From assembly GCF_029626105.1 (NCBI RefSeq), contig NZ_JARUBH010000009.1:5270001-5334000 (forward strand): a stretch of 64,000 nt of DNA, in the 5' to 3' direction. Below, one piece after another: positions 9,915 to 16,661 of this stretch. Within the stretch, counting starts at the first letter, position 1. Each line of letters opens with the position of its first letter. This stretch comes from Solwaraspora sp. WMMD792 (GTDB lineage Bacteria; Actinomycetota; Actinomycetes; Mycobacteriales; Micromonosporaceae). Below the pieces are notes generated by a model. The model did no database searches. It was not told the origin of the DNA and saw nothing but the letters and a program-made list of their open reading frames with translations. A program made the position numbers and the translations under genes.

Positions 9915-9986
9915 CTCACTGAGCAGCCACAACGCCGTTGGCCGGTCCCTGAGGGGACCGGCCAACGGCGTTCGTACACCTCTTCG
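9913..9986. repeat. Left copy of terminator-flank direct repeat
   Basis: From the last tRNA base onward the sequence gctcactgagcagccacaac, the hairpin, and cgtacacctcttcgtct recur in the same order at 11801-11877. The two copies bracket about 1.8 kb of small accessory genes. Confidence 0.7.
9931..9972 (+). terminator. Rho-independent-type hairpin after tRNA-Ser(GGA)
   Basis: A perfect 19-bp stem, 9931-9949 with 9954-9972, closes a 4-base loop (TGAG) and is followed by a weakly T-containing tail. It is placed 16 bases after the tRNA. A diverged second copy with its flanks occurs at 11801-11877. Confidence 0.85.
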
Positions 9987-10130
9987 TCTGGGCGCTGCCT
10001 GCTGCTGCACGACGAGGTCAGCCACCGACGTTCAAGATCATTCCGTGAATGGTCCCTGTCGCGGGTGACCCTGCCTTCGGGTCTGTGTGGGACTATGGGA
10101 GATGGTCAAAGAGCCGCGAGGAGGTGAGCC

Positions 10131-10319
10131 GTGATGTCGAGCAACGCCGAACAGATGCCCGAGTGGCCGACCGCTGAGCACGTGCCGGCTGAGGAGCTGG
10201 CGCGCCGTCAGGGCGTGCGCCCGGTCGCCTCGGTTGACGGCCTCGCCCGGCCGGACCTGTTCGAGTCGGATGACTTCCTCGCCGACCTGTACGCCTCCCG
10301 TCGGGCTGGGGCCGCGTGA
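10131..10319 (+). CDS. Small antitoxin-like protein preceding a PIN-toxin stub
   Basis: Protein of 61 or 62 residues, starting at GTG 10131 or ATG 10134, with AGGAGG at 10119-10124 serving either. It is acidic and has no recognisable fold in the sequence. Its stop overlaps the GTG of the next frame (GTGA), whose first residues (LVVLDT) are those of PIN-domain nucleases. The pattern of a short acidic protein translationally coupled to a PIN domain is that of VapB-type antitoxins, so this is probably the antitoxin half of a broken pair. The family assignment is inference from context. Confidence 0.6.
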   Translation: MMSSNAEQMPEWPTAEHVPAEELARRQGVRPVASVDGLARPDLFESDDFLADLYASRRAGAA

Positions 10320-10390
10320 GTCTGGTTGTCCTGGATACCGCATCCGACTCGGCTGCCGGGTCAGGTCACGACCCCGCCGGTACGCGGTAG
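10316..10390 (+). pseudogene. PIN-domain toxin remnant (N-terminal stub)
   Basis: A frame opened by GTG 10316 overlaps the antitoxin-like stop by 4 bases and encodes 24 residues. It begins VSLVVLDTA, which matches the first beta strand and first catalytic Asp of PIN nucleases, then leaves the family pattern and stops at TAG 10390. The rest of a PIN domain (roughly 110 residues) is absent, and the 3' part overlaps the end of the opposite-strand gene at 10366. The toxin was probably removed by a deletion or insertion. Confidence 0.6.
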
Positions 10391-10605
10391 CCGAGCAGCT
10401 GACCGTAGGTCATCAGCGGACGCAGCGTCGGCGTGAGCATCGTCGGCTCGGACGACCACCGATGCCCACGGTTGCCGTCCAACCGCTGCTCCCGGGCCGC
10501 CGCACGCTCCCGGGCCAGCCTGGCCAGCCGCTTCGACGCCGCCGACCGCCCGTCCCGCCGCTCCCGCCACCGCACCACCAGCTCACGAAACATCTCGACA
10601 ATCAC
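10366..10605 (-). CDS. Hypothetical basic helical protein
   Basis: About 79 residues from GTG 10605, which has a GGAGAG site 5 bases upstream. It is rich in Arg and Ala and predicted to be strongly helical (RWRERRDGRSAASKRLARLARERAA), with a C-terminus ending in TYGQLLGYRVPAGS. I do not recognise it. It ends a minus-strand run of four small genes that look co-transcribed from about 11300. Confidence 0.5.
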   Translation of the reverse strand: MIVEMFRELVVRWRERRDGRSAASKRLARLARERAAAREQRLDGNRGHRWSSEPTMLTPTLRPLMTYGQLLGYRVPAGS

Positions 10606-10618
10606 TGCTCTCTCCACT

Positions 10619-10882
10619 TCAAGATTGTTCTCCGCGCCGGGGCAGTCGAAAAAGTCCCTGGCGTTGCACGAATATCTCCCGCCGCTCGGCGGCATCGCCG
10701 GATTTGTCGATCACGTAACCCGTGACCCAGAGCCAGCCCTCGTACGTCGGCTTGGGGTCGACGGAGATGACCCGGAACCGCAGCCGGCGCTCACCAGCGA
10801 ACTGCACACTGGCCTCACCACCGACCACCAGCACGTCACCCGGCCTCGGCTCGGGCGCACGGAGCAGCCGACTACCCGCCAC
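10619..10882 (-). CDS. Hypothetical small beta-rich protein
   Basis: 87 residues from GTG 10882, overlapping the preceding 45-codon gene by 11 bases, which implies coupling. The sequence is beta-rich (RPGDVLVVGGEASVQF, RLRFRVISVDP, GWLWVTGYVID) and carries alternating charged residues. No family is recognised. The neighbours on both sides are small unknown proteins on the same strand. Confidence 0.55.
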   Translation of the reverse strand: MAGSRLLRAPEPRPGDVLVVGGEASVQFAGERRLRFRVISVDPKPTYEGWLWVTGYVIDKSGDAAERREIFVQRQGLFRLPRRGEQS

Positions 10883-11009
10883 GCCGATCCGCCAACGGAT
10901 ACGTCGTACGCCCGCAGTCCGGACACCACCGCGACTTCACCCTGAACGACCACAGCCCGGCGCAGAAGCCCAGCAACGCCGCACTGAACAGCGCCCCGAC
11001 ATCCCACAT
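10872..11009 (-). CDS. 45-residue membrane-anchored zinc-ribbon protein
   Basis: ATG 11009 follows a GAGAGGAA site at 8 bases. The 45-residue product has one N-terminal hydrophobic segment (ALFSAALLGFCAGLWSF) followed by a basic turn and a CPDCG half zinc ribbon with TTYPLADRRGG at the end. It is shorter than most gene finders allow, but the ribosome binding site, the membrane segment and the overlap with the next gene support it. Function is unknown. Confidence 0.55.
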   Translation of the reverse strand: MWDVGALFSAALLGFCAGLWSFRVKSRWCPDCGRTTYPLADRRGG

Positions 11010-11058
11010 CGATGGATTCCTCTCACAAGGGAAGACGTTTCCGATCGGTCACGCGTCG

Positions 11059-11292
11059 TCAGTCGTCGAACGCCACCGGCTCGCCGCCGTTGGCCTGCCA
11101 CCGGGCAAGGACCTCGGCGAGGATCCGTCGGGCACCGGCCTCACCGCGCTCGGCCTTCAAGTCCTCGAAACTCCACCGCAGCGTGAGAGCCACCTCGGCC
11201 GCTTCATCGGTCCCGCACTCATGGGTGACGTCAGCGTCGTCGGCGGCGCTTGGACCGGGCCCGGTCCAGCGATCCTCATCCATCGGCGTCAT
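11059..11292 (-). CDS. Hypothetical small acidic protein
   Basis: 77 residues from ATG 11292 (or ATG 11283). It has a disordered acidic N-terminus and a helical C-terminal half (LKAERGEAGARRILAEVLARWQ). It is the first gene of the minus-strand small-gene run and lies divergent from the AlpA-like gene, separated by a 95-base region with an inverted repeat. No function is recognised. Confidence 0.45.
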   Translation of the reverse strand: MTPMDEDRWTGPGPSAADDADVTHECGTDEAAEVALTLRWSFEDLKAERGEAGARRILAEVLARWQANGGEPVAFDD

Positions 11293-11332
11293 GCTTCAAG
11301 AGTGGGCCACGACCATCAAACATGTCAACGGT

Positions 11333-11352
11333 AGCAACGGGTACAAGTTGCT
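11333..11352. promoter_or_regulatory. Inverted repeat in divergent promoter region
   Basis: AGCAAC (11333-11338) and GTTGCT (11347-11352) form a dyad separated by 8 bases, in the gap between divergent genes at 11292 and 11388. This is a reasonable operator for the small HTH protein encoded next to it; binding is inferred. Confidence 0.4.
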
Positions 11353-11387
11353 GCCATTGCTAAGCTTGACAGCGTAGCGTTCGCGGC

Positions 11388-11579
11388 ATGAGACTGGTGG
11401 CTTTGGGCGAGATCCAGGCGCTCATGGGTGGCATCAGCCGTCAGCGCACCCAGACCATCGTCAACCGGCCAGACTTCCCGAAGCCACTCGATACGCTCAC
11501 CGTCGGCCGGATCTGGGCACGCGAAGAGGTCGTCGCCTGGATCAAACAGAACCGGCCGTTTCAAGAAGAAGCGCTTTGA
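11388..11579 (+). CDS. AlpA/MerR-like small DNA-binding protein (excisionase-like)
   Basis: 63 residues with the pattern of AlpA-type winged-helix regulators: MRLVALGEIQALMGGISRQR (helix-turn-helix), then RPDFPKPLDTLTVGRIW, and W near EEVVAWIKQNRPF. Such proteins act as excisionases or regulators of integrated elements. No clear ribosome binding site precedes the ATG, so it may be leaderless or weakly translated. Its presence supports a mobile origin for the 9.9-11.9 kb block. Confidence 0.65.
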   Translation: MRLVALGEIQALMGGISRQRTQTIVNRPDFPKPLDTLTVGRIWAREEVVAWIKQNRPFQEEAL

Positions 11580-11913
11580 CGATTCCCGACGTGCGTGGTC
11601 GGCCATGTGCTGACATCGGCCAGCTATAGCCGCCGAGTTGGACCAGCGCCATGCGGGTCAACCACGAGCACGCCCGCAGCGGCGCCTTCGCCCACTTAGC
11701 CCGCCTACGACTCCGACAGCCACGGGGCACCATGATCCACAGCACTCCAGCTGGTCAGGCCGCGGCGTGTCGAGTCGAAGAGACGCTGTGGATCACGGCT
11801 GCTCGCTGAGCAGCCACAACGCCGCTGGCCGATACCCACGGGACCGGCCAGCGGCGTCGTACAGCTCTTCGTCTCGGTTATTGGTCTCAGCGTCGGCGGA
11901 GTTGTCCGCAGGG
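11580..11913. other. Gene-free stretch with the second terminator-like repeat
   Basis: No credible coding frame is seen in these 334 bases. The notable content is the repeat described at 11801-11877; the rest is GC-rich sequence without other recognisable sites. Confidence 0.6.
11801..11877. repeat. Right copy of terminator-flank direct repeat
   Basis: This copy reads gctcgctgagcagccacaac, then a 12-bp stem (11819-11830 with 11846-11857), then cgtacagctcttcgtct, in the same order as at 9913-9986. The loop region has diverged, so the inner pairing is lost. It could still terminate the minus-strand membrane gene or the plus-strand AlpA-like gene. Confidence 0.65.
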
Positions 11914-12396
11914 TCAGCGAGGCGACGCGCTCGGCGGGTCGGCCAGTGGCTCCTCCGCCGTTGACGAGACACCCGGCTCCACTTCCACCGGCAGCGCCGG
12001 GTCGGCCGACGAAGAGGCGTCGATTGCCGGGCCAGGAGGGGCCGAGGCCGGCGAGCGAGGCGGGGTGGACGGGGTCGACGTCGGCGGGCGGTCCGGTGCC
12101 GGGGTGGAGGGCGGGACCGGCGGGGCGGTCGCCGGCTGCTCCGGTACGGCGGTCGGCGACGAGTAGCCCGGTTCGATCGGAGCCTCGTGCCGACCGGATG
12201 ACAACGCGTTCACCGTGCCGATGCCGAGCGTCACGACCACGAGCACGGCCAGTCCGCTGCCGGCCGTCGCGGCGATCCGACGGCGGCGGCGTGCCCGCTG
12301 CCCGGCGGCGATCAGGGCTTGTGGGGTCAGCCGGTGCGGCGGCGCGGCGGCCGCTCGGACCTCGATGAACGCTGAGGTCAGGTCAGATTCGTTCAC
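11914..12396 (-). CDS. SigE-associated membrane protein, left copy (anti-sigma-like)
   Basis: 160 residues from GTG 12396, overlapping the sigma remnant stop as GTGA. The N-terminus is cytoplasmic (NESDLTSAF...PPHRLTPQALIAAGQRARRRRR), then one membrane helix (SGLAVLVVVTLGIGTVNAL), then a Pro/Ser/Thr-rich extracytoplasmic tail. The arrangement after a SigE-family factor and the single-pass topology suggest an anti-sigma or partner role, but no zinc-binding motif is present. A closely similar gene occurs at 32560-33048 with a complete sigma factor. This copy has lost its upstream partner and promoter. Confidence 0.7.
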   Translation of the reverse strand: MNESDLTSAFIEVRAAAAPPHRLTPQALIAAGQRARRRRRIAATAGSGLAVLVVVTLGIGTVNALSSGRHEAPIEPGYSSPTAVPEQPATAPPVPPSTPAPDRPPTSTPSTPPRSPASAPPGPAIDASSSADPALPVEVEPGVSSTAEEPLADPPSASPR

Positions 12397-12479
12397 TGGC
12401 TTCGCCCCCCTATGGCCACGTCGTCGGGCAGAAGTTCGCGCATTCGCTGCAAGCCGCGAGCGCATTGACTCTTTACGGT
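12393..12479 (-). pseudogene. 3' remnant of a SigE-family sigma factor
   Basis: The last 28 codons plus stop of the sigma factor (TVKSQCARGLQRMRELLPDD...) are preserved in frame, matching the C-terminus of the complete gene at 33045-33575 with 77 of 87 bases identical by hand alignment. Homology ends abruptly at 12479, where unrelated sequence and a new plus-strand gene begin. The junction is a candidate boundary of an inserted element. Confidence 0.8.
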
Positions 12480-12484
12480 AGTCA

Positions 12485-12859
12485 GTGAGCGTAAGAAGCC
12501 AGAAGAATCTTGGATCTACCGAAACCAGTCCTGACCAGCGGCATCCTGCCTGGTGTGACCGCGCCCGATGCACAGCTGACGCGGCTGCGCTGTCCGGCAA
12601 GGGCTACCGCCCCGGTGCCGCAGGGCGGCACCGGTCGGCACCGGTCCGTCTCGATCTGACCACGGCGATAGCCCTCGCGCCGCAGGCCGGGAAGGCGTAT
12701 CTGACGCAGGCTGTCGCCCCGTGGCCGTGCGAGACCTATCTCCACATCCAGCACGGTGACAGCGACATCGCGATGACGGTGCGGAACGCGTCGCCGTTGT
12801 TGTCCGCGCTGCGGCTGCTCACGACCGAGGCCGAGGCCGAAAGTGGGTGGTCGTGGTGA
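12485..12859 (+). CDS. DUF6907-like zinc-motif protein
   Basis: 124 residues if GTG 12485 is used; no good ribosome binding site is visible and the gene begins 6 bases from the junction with the sigma remnant, so its original 5' end may be lost. The conserved part starts with HPAWCDRARC and continues HRSAPVRLDL, ending with a beta-rich domain (TYLHIQHGDSDIAMTV). A related protein is encoded at 23186. This kind of protein is frequent in actinomycete integrative elements. Its stop overlaps the next gene as GTGA. Confidence 0.6.
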   Translation: MSVRSQKNLGSTETSPDQRHPAWCDRARCTADAAALSGKGYRPGAAGRHRSAPVRLDLTTAIALAPQAGKAYLTQAVAPWPCETYLHIQHGDSDIAMTVRNASPLLSALRLLTTEAEAESGWSW

Positions 12860-12960
12860 GGAGCCGTACGGATCGGATCCTGACGGCCGTGACCGTGGTG
12901 TGCGTCGCGGGGCTGGCCGTCGTCGCGGGAACGATCTCGTTCGCGCACATGCACGAGCTC
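12856..12960 (+). pseudogene. DUF2637/SpdB-like gene, 5' fragment (split by transposon)
   Basis: From GTG 12856 there are 35 codons with the first membrane helix of DUF2637 proteins (ILTAVTVVCVAGLAVVAG) and the conserved FAHMHEL. The frame then enters the mobile element and stops after 7 foreign codons. The rest of the gene, in the same frame, resumes at 17871. SpdB-like proteins belong to conjugative or plasmid-spread functions of actinomycete elements. Confidence 0.85.
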
Positions 12961-12964
12961 GTCG

Positions 12965-12978
12965 TTATCTGGAGCTTG
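12965..12978. repeat. Left terminal inverted repeat of the Tn554-like element
   Basis: TTATCTGGAGCTTG lies 4 bases inside the left junction. Its inverse complement, with C for T at one position, is at 17855-17868, 2 bases inside the right junction. These are likely recombinase binding arms. Confidence 0.75.
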
Positions 12979-13086
12979 TGACCTGGTGCGCGGGTTTACC
13001 AGGGCTTTCGCGTCGTGGACATGTCCATGACGGGCCAGGTGGGCGTCGGCGGGTTGGCTCGCGGCGGTGGGGTTTGATCGCTGGGT

Positions 13087-13569
13087 TCAGGACGGTGGGT
13101 GAGGAGTTCGAGCGGCCCGTGCCGTCTGGAGCCAGTCTTCCCGCCAGGGGAAGTGGTCGGCGTTGATGGGGTGTGCGACCACGGTCTTGATCAGGAAGTC
13201 GTACCAGCCGTTGCCGAGTAGCAGCTTGTAATCGGGTGGGCCGCCGGCACGGATCATCGGCATGGGGCCGTCGCCGTCGTCGGTGAACTCCACGTCAACG
13301 GGGAGGCCGCCTTCGTGAACCAGTTCGCAGCGCAGCCATTTGTAGAGGATCGTCTCCACGGGCCAGGGCTTGCCGCGGAACGCAATCTCAAGGTGGACGG
13401 TCATGCTGTCCTGATACAGCTTCTCGAACGCGGCCCGGTCGGATGCTGGCTTCGGGTGTAGCCGTCGGGCCGTCGCGGCGAACGCGATGAGAGCGATCGT
13501 CAGCGCGCCCTCGCGCCGGCCTGCTGCCCACAGGTGTTCGGCGTCTTCGACTCGACTGGCGATGCTCAT
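13087..13569 (-). CDS. Transposon cargo protein, unknown (160 aa)
   Basis: Begins at ATG 13569, overlapping the previous gene's stop as ATGA. The product is a soluble alpha/beta protein with an N-terminal helical part (RVEDAEHLWAAGRREGALTIALIAFAATARR) and a region containing WLRCELVHEGGLPVDVEF; it ends in a Pro-rich tail. I do not recognise its function. The R-x-HEGG pattern and the helical start recall proteins of the HEPN/abortive type only loosely. It is the last gene of the transposase operon. Confidence 0.6.
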   Translation of the reverse strand: MSIASRVEDAEHLWAAGRREGALTIALIAFAATARRLHPKPASDRAAFEKLYQDSMTVHLEIAFRGKPWPVETILYKWLRCELVHEGGLPVDVEFTDDGDGPMPMIRAGGPPDYKLLLGNGWYDFLIKTVVAHPINADHFPWREDWLQTARAARTPHPPS

Positions 13570-13967
13570 AGGTCCTGCCTCGTCTGCGGGGTGTTCGGGA
13601 TGTTGATGTCGTCGAAGGCCGGGTGGGTCCAGGTGCCGATGGCGCGGGGGTCGACGTGCGCGGATGCGGCGGCGTGGCTGTCCAGCCATGTGGTGTCGCT
13701 GGCGGTGACGATGAAGGTGGTGCCGTTGTCGTCCTGTTGACGACCAGGTAGGCGGTGACGGCGGGCGGGTCCGGGATGACGCCGACGGAGGGCAGGTGGC
13801 GCATGTCGCCCGTGCCAGCCGATGTCGGGTGCGGCGTCGGCGAGGGCGAGGACGGCTTGCAGCGCCCACTGGGTTGCGTGTGGGGAGGCGCCGTTGAGCC
13901 AGTCCGGCAGTGGAGTGAGCCCATCGAAGACGTCGATGGGCTCGGTCAGTCGGTAGATGAACATCAC
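13566..13967 (-). CDS. Transposon cargo protein, unknown, with two compensating frameshifts
   Basis: 133 residues from ATG 13967, overlapping tnpC as ATGA and followed by another ATGA overlap, so it is embedded in the operon. Between about 13735 and 13815 the frame is shifted: removing one G in GGG near 13816 and adding one C near 13735 would replace an Arg/Pro-rich stretch by GDMRHLPSVGVIPDPPAVTA, which reads much more like protein. Outside that window the frame is good (DNGTTFIVTASDTTWLDS). This is either a sequencing artefact or a tolerated double frameshift. Function is unknown. Confidence 0.5.
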   Translation of the reverse strand: MMFIYRLTEPIDVFDGLTPLPDWLNGASPHATQWALQAVLALADAAPDIGWHGRHAPPALRRRHPGPARRHRLPGRQQDDNGTTFIVTASDTTWLDSHAAASAHVDPRAIGTWTHPAFDDINIPNTPQTRQDL

Positions 13968-14365
13968 GGCTCCCTCGCCGGCGCGGGTGTGTGGCGCAGA
14001 CGCCGGATCTCGCCGTGCGCGGTCTCCAGTTGTCGGGTCAGGTCGGCGTTGTCGGCGCGGAGTTGCTTGATGCGTGCCAGCGCGGTGTCGAGCCGGTGCC
14101 GCAGCGACGTGGTGCTGGCCGGTTGCGGGCCGGTGCGCTCGGGGGCGGGATGGCGTTGCTGGAGTTGCCGGATGGCGTCGATGAGATCGGGTTGGGTGTA
14201 GAGCCAGGACCGGGACACTCCTGCGGCGTGGGCAAGGCCGGCGACGGTGGCGGGGCGGCCGGTGCGACCGGCGGCGGCCAGAGCCTTCTCGGCGCGGGCA
14301 CGGGCCTGTTCGGCCCGCAGGCGCGCGGCCCGGGTGAGGGCGGTGGCGTGGTCAGCCGGCGGCAT
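13964..14365 (-). CDS. TnpC-like transposon accessory protein (DUF6262-like)
   Basis: 133 residues. The N-terminal half is basic and helical and contains an HTH-like segment (VAGLAHAAGVSRSWLYTQPDL). The C-terminal half is a coiled coil (RLDTALARIKQLRADNADLTRQL). This layout and its position directly after two tyrosine recombinases match the TnpC proteins of Tn554-type elements, which modulate transposition orientation and frequency. The start overlaps the end of tnpB by 14 bases. Confidence 0.8.
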   Translation of the reverse strand: MPPADHATALTRAARLRAEQARARAEKALAAAGRTGRPATVAGLAHAAGVSRSWLYTQPDLIDAIRQLQQRHPAPERTGPQPASTTSLRHRLDTALARIKQLRADNADLTRQLETAHGEIRRLRHTPAPAREP

Positions 14366-16661
14366 CCAGGCTCTCCCCGAGGTCTTCCACGACGCCGCCG
14401 GCCACGATCTGCCCCGGCTGCGAGGTTTCCAGCGCGTCGATGATGGCGTCGAGCTTGCCCAGGGTGCGCCGGTTTCGTTCAGCGATGCGGGCCAGGCCGG
14501 AGCGCTGCGCGTCGTTGATGAGTTTGGTGGTTTCGTCGCGTTGGCGGCGGTGCTGGTCGAGGAAGTCGGTGGTGGTGATGAAGAACCGGCAGTCCAGGCA
14601 CGGGTTGGCGTACTCGCAGTCGGTCTGCACCGGGGCGCCGCAGTAGCCGTTGGGCAGGGTCACCTTCGCGCGGACCATGGACAGTCGCATCCACGCGGCG
14701 TCGGCGAGGGGATGGTCGGCGGGGATCGCGGTGGTCTGCCCGTCGGCGTTGACCTTGACCGCGTTTTCCCAGTGCCGGCGCAGGGTCTTGTTATGCAGCC
14801 GGGCGTAGACAGCGGTCATCTCCCGGGACATGTGGTCGAGTAGTTGCTGCACGATGTGCAGCGGCACGTCGGCGTTGATGAGCCTGGTGGCGACGGTGTG
14901 TCGGAACTGGTGCGGAGTCACCGAGGTGGGCCGGTCGTGCTCGTCGACGAGCCGGATGCGCCGTAGCCAGGTGTTGAGGTAGTCGCGGTAGGAGATGTCC
15001 GGCATCGGTCGGCTGCCGTTGAGGTTGACCTTACGGGCCGGGAACAGCCACCGGCAGCCGGCCGGATAGCGGTCCAACACCCGCCGCTGCTGGTCGGCGA
15101 TCTGCCCGGCGAGGGTGTCACTGATCGGGAAGAACGCGACCCTCTCGCGGATCTTGTGGTTGACCCATGCCAGGTAGCCGGCTCCGGTGTTGTCCCGCAC
15201 CACGCAGTCGAACGGCAGCCGGCGGGCGTCTTTGAGCCGCAGCCCGCAGTTGATGAGGATGCGGGTGACCAGGCGGGCGTCGTCGCCGTCGAACAGCGCG
15301 AGGTTGGACTCAGCTTCCAACTGCCGCATCAGGTGCTCGCTGATGAAGCGGGGCTTGGCCGGTCTGGGAGGCGGGGCGTCATCGGTGAACACGAACGCGC
15401 CCGCCGGAAGGTCGGGCAGCCAGTCGTGGCGGTGCACGTCGCGCAGGAACACCGACAGCGCCCCGACGTGGTCTCGCACCGCCACGGTGGGCAGCCACGA
15501 CTCGATACGTTCCCGGGTCAGGTCGGCCGGCCGCGTCTCCGAGCCGGCATGGGCGGCGAGGTGCCGGCCGAAACACGCCACGCCGATCGCGTTGCGGGCG
15601 ACCGTGGACGCCTTGACGCCACGGGCGAGCCGCCACCGACACCACCGTTTGGCCACGTCCCGTAGCCACGGCTGCGGGATCCCTCCGAAGTGCATGAGAC
15701 GCGGTTGGCCCGCTGGGATACCCAACAGCCGAAGGTCCCACGTGTCGCGGGGGTACTGGTCGGCCCACGGGTCGTCGGCGATGAGCAATTGGATCAGCCG
15801 CATCCGGGTGTCCAGCACGAACCGTAGCGACACTGACGCGTAGTCGCGCTGCCCACATGGGATGCGGCGGCCCGCGCCGAAGATTTTCCGCCAACCCGGC
15901 TCGTCCAGATCCAGCAGGCTGGTCACGCTGGCGTCGACGATGTGCTTGACCGCAGTGGTCACCTGCAACATCGGGGTACGCTTGACGGCCTCGTCGTGAC
16001 GGCACTGCAGCCCGTACTGCACCTCCAGACGCGCATGTCGGCCCAGCCGACCCAGCTTCACGTGCGGGACCTGCCGCTCGACAGCCTCGCGGGCTACCTC
16101 CGCGTACCAGCCGGCCATATCCGGCCGCCCCGCCACCTTCCACCGCGCGTAGTGGTGATGGCAGTACGGCATCGCCGCGCTCTCCGCCCACCGAGGACAG
16201 CCGGGGAACTGGCAGTCGGCCTCCCCGAACTCGGTCGGCGTGTAGTCAACCTGAGCGAGCCACGCCGTCTGCTCGGGGCGACCCCGCCTCGCCCACTGGC
16301 GGTGGTGCCGCTGACACAGACCATTCTGCGTCGTCGACCGGTTGCAGCCCGACACCCCGCAGACCGGCGCGACACTGCGACGCAGCAGCCGTTCGTCCTC
16401 GGCTGCCAGCCAGTCCTCCCACCCGCCCCGGTGCGGATCGTGCAGCCACCTCTGGTAGTGACTGTCGCACAGCCCTCGCACCGGATGTCCCACCATGTTG
16501 AGGCAGTTGACCAGCCGGCACTCCCCACGCACGAACACCGCGTCGTCGCGGCCTGGGCGGAACACATCAGCGCGGAACTCCGGCCGCACTGCCCGCATCA
16601 GCCGCTCCAGCAGCCCAACCCGCTCCAACGCACCAGCGCCGGCCGGCTCGCGGCCCGTCAC
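14352..16661 (-). CDS. TnpB-like tyrosine recombinase with N-terminal zinc-finger repeats
   Basis: 769 residues. The N-terminal third has three Cys/His repeats of the form C-x4-C...C-x3-H (CRLVNCLN..LCDSHYQRW; CGVSGCNR..LCQRHHRQW; CQFPGCPR..YCHHHYARW). The recombinase domain follows with the catalytic set: Arg in CGLRLKDARRL, HxxR in PHQFRHTVATRL, His in LLDHMSREMT and Tyr in AVYARLH. A C-terminal CEYANPCLDC motif and helical tail complete it. The ATG overlaps the tnpA stop by 4 bases. It should act together with TnpA. Confidence 0.9.
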   Translation of the reverse strand: MTGREPAGAGALERVGLLERLMRAVRPEFRADVFRPGRDDAVFVRGECRLVNCLNMVGHPVRGLCDSHYQRWLHDPHRGGWEDWLAAEDERLLRRSVAPVCGVSGCNRSTTQNGLCQRHHRQWARRGRPEQTAWLAQVDYTPTEFGEADCQFPGCPRWAESAAMPYCHHHYARWKVAGRPDMAGWYAEVAREAVERQVPHVKLGRLGRHARLEVQYGLQCRHDEAVKRTPMLQVTTAVKHIVDASVTSLLDLDEPGWRKIFGAGRRIPCGQRDYASVSLRFVLDTRMRLIQLLIADDPWADQYPRDTWDLRLLGIPAGQPRLMHFGGIPQPWLRDVAKRWCRWRLARGVKASTVARNAIGVACFGRHLAAHAGSETRPADLTRERIESWLPTVAVRDHVGALSVFLRDVHRHDWLPDLPAGAFVFTDDAPPPRPAKPRFISEHLMRQLEAESNLALFDGDDARLVTRILINCGLRLKDARRLPFDCVVRDNTGAGYLAWVNHKIRERVAFFPISDTLAGQIADQQRRVLDRYPAGCRWLFPARKVNLNGSRPMPDISYRDYLNTWLRRIRLVDEHDRPTSVTPHQFRHTVATRLINADVPLHIVQQLLDHMSREMTAVYARLHNKTLRRHWENAVKVNADGQTTAIPADHPLADAAWMRLSMVRAKVTLPNGYCGAPVQTDCEYANPCLDCRFFITTTDFLDQHRRQRDETTKLINDAQRSGLARIAERNRRTLGKLDAIIDALETSQPGQIVAGGVVEDLGESLDAAG

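Noticed and set aside
11542-11745. A 67-codon minus-strand frame in the gene-poor stretch
   Set aside because: No ribosome site, mixed composition and overlap with the AlpA-like gene end.
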